Assembly (NCBI GenBank): GCA_002197995.1
Contig: NGZR01000002.1
Coordinates: 8,556,001-8,620,000 of the forward strand
Source: Gaeumannomyces sp. JS-464
Taxonomy: Eukaryota; Ascomycota; Sordariomycetes; Magnaporthales; Magnaporthaceae
Direction: 5' to 3'
Length of the DNA: 64,000 nt
This document shows positions 55,859-64,000 of this stretch, piece after piece. A program made the position numbers and the translations under genes. A model generated the notes under the pieces. That model made no database searches and was not told the origin of the DNA. It saw nothing but the letters and a program-made list of their open reading frames with translations. The first letter of the stretch is position 1. Every line of letters begins with the position of its first letter.

Positions 55859-57117
55859 CTATGTGAAATCCTGCAACTTTGTTCCTAATAAATTAACCCA
55901 AGCGTTCGTAATCTCCATATGTGTGCAACTAGACTTCCCACAACCAGCACCCCACGCCACAGAGTTTACCCGCCTAATAAATCCGGACTGCCCAGATGTG
56001 AGCCGATGATCAAGCCGAGTGCAAGGTGTAAGGGGGTGGAGCCTCATCAGGCTCGGCCGTCTGCGGGAGTTGGAACATTTCTCGACCGCACAGATCGCCC
56101 CCTGGACGGCAACATCTCCTCCAAGACAGTAGAGAGCCCCTTGGGCAGCATTACTGCCAAGGGTATCACCACCAGCCATACCGGGGGCGGCGGGCGGGGT
56201 GGGCTCCAGGCCCGAACCACACGCACAGCAGCCCGGAGAAGGTGCCGTGGCCTCAGTTTGCGTGCCTCGGTTGTGGTGATACTCGTCGGCGTGGGCCTGG
56301 CCATGGGCGGAATCGTCCCACTGGAGGGCGTCCAGCACCCATTTGCCACTGCCGTGCCGCTCCAGCTCCTCGAGCTTCTGTGCGAACAGGGAGTCTGCCT
56401 CCTCCTGCTGAGCAGCACCCACGGACTGGCGTCGGTTGCTTGGTGCTTTCCCAAGGGAAACATCATGCCCGGGCCCGGAGTGAGGCTCGTAGCTGGGGGC
56501 GGCGAGATGGGATGGAGCACCCGTCCCAAGTTCGAAGGATCTGGGGCGACAATGCCCGGGCGAGGACTGAGGCCCGGTGGGACCAAACCGGACCCGCGCT
56601 TCTCTCACGTTGTGATGACAATGGCCCGATGATGGCCCCCTGGGCGGGCCAGATGCATGCTGGCCGTGGTTGTGAACCCGGACGTCGACACGACATGTGT
56701 GTGAACACACCGGGCTATCAATACATGGGAGATGGTGGGGTCAGCAGGCCTCTGGCAGAAGCACCAGGCGGGCTCGAGGCTAGAAGTAGGGGGCAGACAA
56801 GATACGCCGGCCTATGGCTGGGACGCGTACCTTCCCGGACACGCTCTGCCAGCTACGCTCTGCGCGCTAAGCTGCGGTGCATCGGAGGCCGGTGGTCGCG
56901 CAGAACGGCGTGTGTACGCTTCCACGGCCTCCTCTCGCGGCTGCTGTCGATTCTGGCGCCGTTCTGTGGTACGGTCCCCCCCACGCCCGGGGCGGATCCA
57001 GTATTGGACGTGCGTCTTTCCTGCCACAGTGACCTTCTTCCGCTCCAGTCTTGGCTCACCCGGGTCTGTCCTCAAGGCGCGTGAGCTGAAGCGTGCGCGT
57101 AGGCTGGAGGGCATCAT
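55859..57117 (-). CDS. Unrecognised basic protein, two-exon model
   Basis: A phase-consistent model: exon 1 57117-56831 (ATG-ATG start, MMPSSLRARFSSRALRTDPG, strongly basic), intron 56830-56715 with GTACGC donor and GATAG acceptor, and exon 2 56714-55859. The total is 1,143 nt (380 aa) with no indel. Exon 2 contains a helical acidic stretch (EEADSLFAQKLEELERHGSG) followed by KWVLDALQWDD and a His/Gln-rich part (DEYHHNRGTQTE), then Gly/Pro/Cys-rich sequence of uncertain quality. The exon 1 region VTVAGKTHVQYWIRPGRG looks protein-like. No domain is recognised. Opposite-strand ORFs of similar length exist, so strand choice is tentative. Confidence 0.4.
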
Positions 57118-58231
57118 GTCGTGCAGGGTGGAGAGCTTGCGGCGTGCGACCTAGGTAGGCAAACCTGGACGTCGAGAGACATCTTCGGGGACAGTGATCG
57201 TGCTACTTGTACCATGGTGCGGTGGTAATGGCCTTCTGGTTGGGCATGGCTCCTTGGAAAGGCCGGAATGCTGCTGGGTGGTGGCCGAACAATGGGACGT
57301 CGAAAACGGCTTGGGCATGTGTAAGGTATTATTTTGGTAGGCGAGAACGAAAGGCGGCATCGGATTGATTGTAGCACAACCTGGGCACTTGTCAATGCCC
57401 CATAATGCACGCGGTTGAAAGTGAAAACCCGCTTACTCTGCTGGAGTAGTCGATTTTAAGTTGACTGATTGATTGATCCAATTGCACGATCATGGACAAA
57501 AGCGCGGGTGGATTGGTGCCTTCGATGACAGGCTCGGGGCTCGGATAGATGTGTTCATCCATGATGTGCATCAAGCATGCTGCACTGTATGCTTCCGTGT
57601 TTACTCGTGATTGACAGGCGGATGAATCCCAGCACGCATCGGTGAGGGCGACCGTTTTCAGCGACTTTTTTTTTTGTTTTTTTTTTGTAGCCTGAGCCCT
57701 GAGGACAAAGACGCTCGCTCAACATGCTCGGGCCCCACATCAGTGATCGCTTTGTGCGACCAACCGAAAAGCGTGACCATTTCCAGGGACGGAAAAGGGT
57801 GCTTGCAGAAATTCCAATCCGGGGAAATAGGCCATGTACTGCCACGTGGGTTTACCGAGGATGCAATTCGTCATTCCGAGTCTCTGCGCGGCTGCAACTG
57901 CGAAAGAAACATGAACCAGTGAGGGGGACACAGCGCCCGGGAAGGGAACAAAGCGGCTGCGGAACCCAAGGGCCCCATCCCCCTGGCAAAGCAGATACCA
58001 GGCGCCCTGCATATCGGGGCGCCCATAGCATAGGCAGACTTGGCATGCGCAAGGGACGGCGCAGTTGGGTTTGCACAGCCCCCATTGGGCATGAATGCAT
58101 TGGAACTGGACCAATCCTTTCCAGGGGCCGCACCTGTATTCACAGTCACCGCAGAGTTGATAAGTGAATGTGCCCCATTGTCTAGGTACAAGCTGGTAAG
58201 CATTCCGAAAAGGCCACAGCGCTCCCTCAAC
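57118..58231. other. Divergent intergenic region
   Basis: Upstream region of two divergent genes, with T-runs at 57666-57686. Long ORFs on both strands (57740-58333 minus; 57724-58167 plus) look like composition artefacts. Confidence 0.45.
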
Positions 58232-59828
58232 ATGGCGGAACTGGTCGGCCTGGTTTCGGCCATCACCGCTATCGCGGCAACAGGGTTCGAAATCTCCCGC
58301 GCGATTTCGACCATCGCCGAGGAGTTTTGGCACTGTCGGCCCTCAATTGACAGCCATCGCCACGGACACACAAGCTGTTGCTTGGATCCTCGACGAGCTA
58401 AAAGTTCGACTTATAAACGCCAACAGCATCGCCAAGGAGGCAGTTGAAGTGGTCCAAAAGATTGTTGCCCAATGCCAGGTCGAGATTGACGACATCAACA
58501 AATGCATGGCGCCTATTTTCCGGGATGGGAAAGAGTTCAGCCCCATGCAACGTCTGAAATGGCTGCTTGCCAAACCCAAACTGATCACGAAAATGGCAGC
58601 ATTGGACTCACTCAAATTGACCTTGAGCATGTTCATCTGCACCATTCGATTTATGGATGGTAATGATTTTAAGTAAGCGGAAAGAATCTCCGTGAATGTG
58701 TTTGATGTGTTTTTTTATAGCTAATTGTGCTCAACTAGAAAATCCATGCGCGAAGAGATCCAATGCAAGGTTTCGCAGTCAGAACAGACTCGGACGACTT
58801 TGTTGCGCGCTGAATATCAAGATCAGAGAGCCGAGGTTGCCTACCAGACGAGGCACGCCGCGCGAGAACTGGAGGATGACGGAAGCGAAAGCATCGCCTC
58901 AGCCGTCATGAAGACAACCGAAGAGGGGTCGGAGCAAACGGAGGTGGAGACATATCAGGCTCCACCATCTGATTTCGAAATTGGCCTCACAATCTCGAAC
59001 AATCAGTTTGTCAAAATTGCCGACCACATCCGGCTCCAGGGGATGGTTTCCCGCTTTGCGCTCGCAGTTGTCAACCAAGTTCAGGATATGCCGGAGTCAA
59101 TGAGTGGTAGCGCGCCCTCTGAACCTAGCTCGCACATGAACAACAGCGAGCCTCCCGATGGTGCCGCCTATGAGTGGGACTTCAACAGATTTGGCGGCTT
59201 TGATCGCCCCGGGTATCAAGGCGCTGGGCCCCGCAGCTCCGGCAACACTCGATACACCGGCGTGCCCTCGCGCGATTCCTACGCATATACGCAACCTAGG
59301 GCTAATGGATACCAATTTGGAGAGCAACGGAACTACTACAATCCCCCAATGCCGCCTCAGCCGCCACCGCAGCCAGATCCGATGCTGGAATCGCTGAAAG
59401 CACAACTTGAAGCACTTAAAGCTGAGAGGGACAGGGAAAAGACTCAAGCCGAACAGGCCGCGAAAGAAGCTAGAATACGACAAGAGGCCGAGGAAATTAT
59501 TAAAATGCGCATGGAGGGCATGAGAAAAACGCAGGAAGAGGCCTCAAAAGCTATCGAAGAAGCCAAAGCCGAGGCCGAAAAGGCTGCCAAAGAGCGGATT
59601 GAAGCGGAACGGAAGGCCGAGGCCGAGCGCCAGAGGTTACACGAGGAAGCCATGATGCGGGTTGAGCGTGAGGCCCGTGTGAAGGTGGGGAAAGAGATGC
59701 TAGAACGTGAAGAGCGGCAACGGGAGCTCGCTGATTTGACGGCCAAAGCCGAAGCCGAAGCCAGGGCTAAGATCAAGGCAGAGAAGAGAAAACGGGGCCT
59801 GATGAAGTACTTTGCTCCCCCGCTGTAA
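58232..59828 (+). CDS. HeLo-like N-terminal domain protein with long coiled coil
   Basis: About 509 aa. The N-terminus (MAELVGLVSAITAIAATGFE then ISRAISTIAEEF) is the short hydrophobic helix plus helical bundle seen in fungal HeLo-like/STAND N-terminal domains, which in relatives act in heterokaryon incompatibility and membrane-damaging cell death. The bundle continues ILDELKVRLINANSIAKEAV to KWLLAKPKLITKMAALDSLK. Intron 58673-58738 (GTAAGC...CTAG) joins DFK to KSMREE. The middle is Gly/Tyr/Pro-rich and disordered. Residues ~350-500 form an extended Glu/Lys/Arg coiled coil ending RKRGLMKYFAPPL. An extra T in T4 at 58325-58328 must be removed. There is no NACHT/NB-ARC, WD40 or ankyrin part, so it is not a full NLR; it may be a truncated or stand-alone executor or adaptor. 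Confidence 0.72.
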
Positions 59829-60157
59829 GCTTTGAGGCTTATTCGGTGGTAGCAGCTTTCAAGTTTTCTTTTGTTATAAGCCTCGACACAGCCGTTTTTT
59901 ATGTACAGTCTCACCCACCAGGGCCCCCGGCACAAGCTACAAGACCCATGGTTAAGCATAAGCCCGCCAACCGAAATGAAGAACCTGTCCATATAGATGC
60001 CCAAGATTCCATGTGCGTGCAGCGACGGGTGCCCAGCCCCAACCTGCACAGCCCCCGCACATCCTCGCCGACCTGGCAAGGGCTGGTGAAGGGGTTACCA
60101 CATAAAACCTTGCCCATGGTGGAAATTCCGCGCCTCACTAGCAGACCTGCCCTTTCC
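59829..60157. other. Convergent 3' intergenic region
   Basis: 330 nt between two converging genes. No coding sequence recognised. Confidence 0.5.
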
Positions 60158-61996
60158 TCAGCGGCTCGACCGTCTCGCCCAGCCCAAACGCCGCATGTGC
60201 CGCCCCTTCTCGCCATCGCTACCATCAGACCGCACGACCCCGAACCTCAACACGGTCCGGCGCAGCCGTCTCGGCAGCTGCTGCGCTCCGAGGCAATGCC
60301 CCGCGGCAAGCCGATCCAGCACCGCGTTGCGGGTCGTGAGGAGGACCCTCGAGAAGGACAGGCTGGCGCTGTACCCGTTCGCGAGGTACGCGTGCGCGCC
60401 GACGCAGACGCAAACCAGCGCGACGCCCGCAGCGACCCCGTAGGCGCGGAGCAGCCCGGCCGCGTCGTAGACGTAAAAGTCCAGCGCCTCGGACACCTCG
60501 ACCGGGTGGGGGCGGGGGTTGGAAAAGAAGTCGCTGCTCATCAGGCTCAGGGATATGTTGCGCGACAGCTCCTCGACGGCGCGGGGGACGGACCCGGCGC
60601 CGCAGCCCCAGGGGTGGCGTAGAAAGTCCAGCCCCAGCTGGAGGCCGGCGGTCCCGTCGGCGAGCTCGGGGCAGGACGGCAGGCCGGTGAGGAAAAGGCG
60701 GCTCTCGGACGCGCCGATGAGGCTGGCCGAGCCGCTCAGGGTGAGGTTTGCCCGCAGGAAGCCGTTAGCGAGGCTATCGAATAACGCCGCATATGCCAAC
60801 TCCCCGGGGTTGTAATCACTGAGCATTTTCCCAAGCCTAACGCCAAACGGCGAACCCCCTCCTGCCGGCGACGGGTAGGTGAGGTCTTGTATGACGGCGG
60901 ATTGGACGCCGTTGCGAAAGGTGAATTCGACACGGTACGAGGCATTGCACATCCGGCACGAGTAGTTGGCCCCGCTGCGGCCGTTGGTGTTGAGAAAAGG
61001 TTGGTTCCCTGATGCCACGCCGGCCATGTATAGCGTCAAACGGTCTCCGAATACGCCGTCCCTAAACGACATAACCCCATCCCAAGAGCTCCGGAGCGTC
61101 TGGCCAGTTGCGATGGCTTCGGGAAGGTTCTGGCACTTGATGGTGGGCGTGAAAAAGTCGAGGGTGTAGGAGGCATTGGGATAGGGCGCCGTGAAGGGCA
61201 GAACGCCGATGGAGGAAGCCGTGGCGGCCACTAAGCGATGCACAATAGCCGAGGGGTTTTCTGCGCGTTCGCCTTCGAAGTTCGCCCAGAAAATGTGCCT
61301 GCTGAAGGAGGGCTGCGGAACGTTGGTGACGACGGTGCGGGCAACGAGCTTTGATCTAATGGACAACGTAGCGGGAGTGAGGGTGGCGACGAGCGGGATG
61401 CACCAAACAACTGCCGCCAGCACATAAAGGACCTTAGCGCGTGCGACCAAAGCAGCGCTGAAGAAGGACAAAGGGTCCGTAGTCAAGGAGAAAGCCTTGT
61501 CGAGGTCTCGCAGAGCCATTTCCCGCTTCTTCACAGAGACCCACAACCGCTGTGTGCAGGCGATGCCGACGGAGGCGGCCAAGCTCGCCTTGGATAGGAA
61601 GGCCAGTCCGGTGCCGATCCGGATGGCCCACTGCTGGCTGTCTTGAGAGGAGACGAGGGTGTCGTCTAAGGACCGGTAGTGGAAATGGTGTCCCAGCGCA
61701 AAAGCGATGCCAGCGAGAAAAAGGAATACCATCAGGGTAGGGGATCCCCGGTAGACTCCCCACTGGGTGGTTCCATCTACCCCGGGGTTCTCTATCGGAC
61801 TGTATTTGGAGGTGTCCTTTCCCTTCCCATGTTTCGCGTTCCGGGAGTCGAGGGCGGGTGCATTTCGGGGCTTCATCGCGTCTAGCCCGTCTGGGACGGC
61901 GCTGCTGTCGCCAGACAGGAAACTGGCTGGCCGGGCTTCACTGCAGTCGTCTGTCTGTAGACTCTGGACATCCTCGTGGATATTGGTGTGATCCAT
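60158..61996 (-). CDS. Fungal-specific polytopic membrane protein of unknown function
   Basis: 612 aa in one open frame, no introns or indels. The in-frame ATG 61996 (MDHTNIHEDVQSLQTDDCSE) is chosen over upstream alternatives because it precedes a hydrophilic N-terminus typical of this group. TM helices lie near residues 86-102 (LMVFLFLAGIAFALGHHF), 120-142 and 175-195 (LYVLAAVVWCIPLVATLTP). A large ~330-residue extracellular/lumenal part follows with N-glycosylation motifs and a CxxC (SCRMCNASY), then a last helix near residue 545 (AYGVAAGVALVCVCVGAHAY). The architecture, three TM plus large ectodomain plus one TM, matches the fungal family often labelled formylmethionine deformylase-like in databases, a name without functional support. 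It resembles the DUF3176 protein only in layout. Confidence 0.75.
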   Translation of the reverse strand: MDHTNIHEDVQSLQTDDCSEARPASFLSGDSSAVPDGLDAMKPRNAPALDSRNAKHGKGKDTSKYSPIENPGVDGTTQWGVYRGSPTLMVFLFLAGIAFALGHHFHYRSLDDTLVSSQDSQQWAIRIGTGLAFLSKASLAASVGIACTQRLWVSVKKREMALRDLDKAFSLTTDPLSFFSAALVARAKVLYVLAAVVWCIPLVATLTPATLSIRSKLVARTVVTNVPQPSFSRHIFWANFEGERAENPSAIVHRLVAATASSIGVLPFTAPYPNASYTLDFFTPTIKCQNLPEAIATGQTLRSSWDGVMSFRDGVFGDRLTLYMAGVASGNQPFLNTNGRSGANYSCRMCNASYRVEFTFRNGVQSAVIQDLTYPSPAGGGSPFGVRLGKMLSDYNPGELAYAALFDSLANGFLRANLTLSGSASLIGASESRLFLTGLPSCPELADGTAGLQLGLDFLRHPWGCGAGSVPRAVEELSRNISLSLMSSDFFSNPRPHPVEVSEALDFYVYDAAGLLRAYGVAAGVALVCVCVGAHAYLANGYSASLSFSRVLLTTRNAVLDRLAAGHCLGAQQLPRRLRRTVLRFGVVRSDGSDGEKGRHMRRLGWARRSSR

Positions 61997-64000
61997 GCTC
62001 AGCGAGGCCGAAATTGTTGTAACGCGAATAAATGGTACAGGACTGTGGGAACGGCCTGTTGGCTGGACTGGGCAATTAGAGCTTGGCAAGATAGCAAGGG
62101 AGATGGAGTAGAAATTTGGGATGGGACGCATCAGGAGTGGGCGCAAATCTCCCCTGGTCTGGCTGCATATTTTCCAGGCTGCAAACGTGGTTGCAATGTG
62201 TGAGAGATCGACATCAGGCGTTCCCCTCCACCATCCTACATCGCTGTCCCGCATGTTCAATTCGCCCTTCCCGAGCCAATCTCAACATCCAAAATCGCGT
62301 AGTCAGCCAACAAGAACAGCTAAAAACCTCTTAAAATGCCGGATCTTACACAGAGCTATTGCCTGGCCGCTACGTAACCCACCATGATGGTCTTTGAACC
62401 ATGGCGGGGCTTAGCTACACGAGTGTGTACCCAGATAATTTGGAAGGCCCGGACTGGATTGAGGTAAGGCTGCGTGGGTGCCTAGTGTGGCTTGCGTGTC
62501 CACCACGTATTTTCACCAATTGAATCTGGGCAACCAAGTTTGCTGTCATGTCCTTGCAGGTAGGCATAATTATGAGCCCCCTTGGACCCGATGCCGCGCT
62601 TCCTGGGCCTGCAGAACTTCCTTCATGCAGGGCAGACTGGTGGCATGTCGGCGACCGCCGGGGGTTTTGCCAGTGGCCCTACCCAACTAATTACAAATAG
62701 CTTTCGGGCAACAATGCAAAATCCATCTCGACATCCGTATTTAAAGGCATGCCGTGCACGTCTTGGGCCAAAGTTTGCGTAGGCTGTCAGCGCCATAACC
62801 GTTTGAAGTGAGATCTTCCCTGCGAACTCTCCCCTATCCTCACCATCCAGTGGCTTCGGTCGTATGATCGAGGCATTGCTCACGCTATGGGGACGCTGGC
62901 CAGGATGCCTCGACCGCCACCGCCGCGCTTTCGTTTCTCTACAGCCTTCTCCCGAGCGTCTCCGCTACCACAACGGTCGCTGTTGGCTGTGCTCACAGTG
63001 CGGCGGCCGTCAACTGTCGTGATGTGACCCCACTGGGCCAAAGCATTCCTGCCCATTTGGAGGCAAGGGCCACTACCCCTTACCGAAGACGCCACCACCG
63101 CCACGCCGCCACCAGGATCCGGATGGCGGTTGAGGATACGCAAGCAACACGCCAATAGCCTCGTGTACCCGCTTCTCGGCGCCGTCAAGTACGAGGGTTA
63201 CCGCAAGGCCGAGGGCGACTGGAGGCTCTAGTCCCTACTTTGCAACAGCCCTTGATGCTACCTGGATCTTTGGATCCTGGCGTTCTTGGTTGATAAGGAG
63301 GGCCGCAATCTTCCACGCACGTGGCCAGGTGATAGCGCAGCCGCAAGTACTGTCCTGTCATCTTGATAGATGATATGAACCCCGAGGGTGACACCGCGAT
63401 TCTGGTCTTGTGGTCTCGGATCGGACTACACAGGCCCCTTCTGTTGTCACGCCGACAACCAACGTCCCGGCTGCGCATAGATTGTCCCTATTCTAGCTCA
63501 GAAGCGTTGTAAAAACAACCGCTCGTTGGGGGATAGGATCAGTAGGAAACAAACCCCGTCATTTCGCCTCTTCAGCTTGCCTGCTTTGACGGATCTGGCG
63601 TTTACTCACACTACTGCTGGATGGCTATGCCATATGGCCCGTGAATCTCGGGTCTACCTGCAATATGATGGGACTCGTTGGCCTACCAGCAGCCGGCATC
63701 TGGACGGGAGGCTATGTGAGCTGCGGGGAATTTCGAATCTGCTAGGCATTATGACGGGGGATGCTGGTTCAGAGAAGGTTCAGGGGGAAAGGCATCGTCG
63801 GTTGAGATATCTTTTGGCTTAGTTGAGTCATGGTAAAACAAAGTTGAAGCCGTCGCAATCCTGAACGGAGTCAGACCAGTCGATTTACGTCACTAGATTG
63901 TGGTCCAGCAGTCAGATTGAGTGGAACCAACACCGGGAAAGTGAGTGTACAGAAATGTTTGCCAAGTGCAGTATTTGAGATCAAGACTCCTCCGTACCAC
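61997..64000. other. Gene-free end of the window
   Basis: Two kilobases with no supported gene. A short protein-like tail on the plus strand before TAG 63229-63231 (RKQHANSLVYPLLGAVKYEG) has no recognisable start or family. The region may contain the edge of a gene outside the window. Confidence 0.45.

Noticed and set aside
57740..58333. Minus-strand cysteine-rich 197-codon ORF
   Set aside because: It overlaps the start and first exon of the better supported HeLo-like gene on the plus strand and has no signal peptide.
62880..63231. Possible C-terminal exon on the plus strand ending at TAG 63229
   Set aside because: The protein-like tail is only about 30 residues, frames change upstream, and no start or family is recognised.

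Overview
This window is nuclear DNA of a filamentous ascomycete (Pezizomycotina, most likely a Sordariomycete). The evidence is GC-rich genes with short GT-AG introns (roughly 55-190 nt, with CTAAC/CTNAC branch sites), a Zn2Cys6 regulator, complex I and transhydrogenase genes, a fungal-only DUF3176 membrane protein, a HeLo-like N-terminal domain and a subfamily-24-like GH43 enzyme. No bacterial operons, CRISPR arrays or confident tRNA/rRNA genes are visible.

Layout. 0-9.4 kb: a rhomboid protease (+), a Zn2Cys6 transcription factor (-), an unrecognised membrane protein (-) and a small secreted cysteine-rich protein (-). 10.5-11.6 kb: a broken ankyrin-repeat gene (-). 13.1-16.8 kb: mitochondrial NAD(P) transhydrogenase (+). 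17.7-20.4 kb: two unrecognised genes with clear TATA boxes. 23.2-24.8 kb: a secreted GH43 exo-beta-1,3-galactanase-like enzyme. 26.5-40.3 kb is the densest and most conserved part: a SYG1/XPR1-type SPX-EXS phosphate transporter (-), PGS1 phosphatidylglycerophosphate synthase (-), the NDUFA12-type complex I subunit (+, divergent from PGS1 across 285 bp), an M18 aminopeptidase (-) and a 14-TM MFS transporter (+). 40.3-52 kb is accessory: gene-poor, with a 1,048-bp inverted-repeat transposon, a DUF3176 membrane protein, a secreted cysteine-rich peptide and several unplaced ORF fragments. 52-62 kb: a secreted subtilase, an unrecognised basic protein, a HeLo-like/coiled-coil protein and a large membrane protein.

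Two points dominate. First, many conserved genes can only be read with one-base indels, and most of those I could place fall in short homopolymer runs. Exon lengths of NNT, PGS1, the M18 peptidase, SYG1, the rhomboid and the transcription factor become multiples of three when these are counted. I read this mainly as assembly or sequencing error, not mass pseudogenisation; automatic gene callers will split these genes. Second, the clearest unlisted structure is a complete non-autonomous DNA transposon at 41971-43018, with 46-bp terminal inverted repeats (one mismatch), a perfect 8-bp target duplication (hAT-like) and a single passenger ORF of 198 codons interrupted by one RIP-like stop.

Functionally, four genes converge on mitochondria (NNT, PGS1, NDUFA12 and their promoters), one on phosphate export or sensing, and five encode secreted products (GH43, subtilase, two small cysteine-rich proteins, perhaps the M18 enzyme via the vacuole). 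I see no biosynthetic gene cluster.
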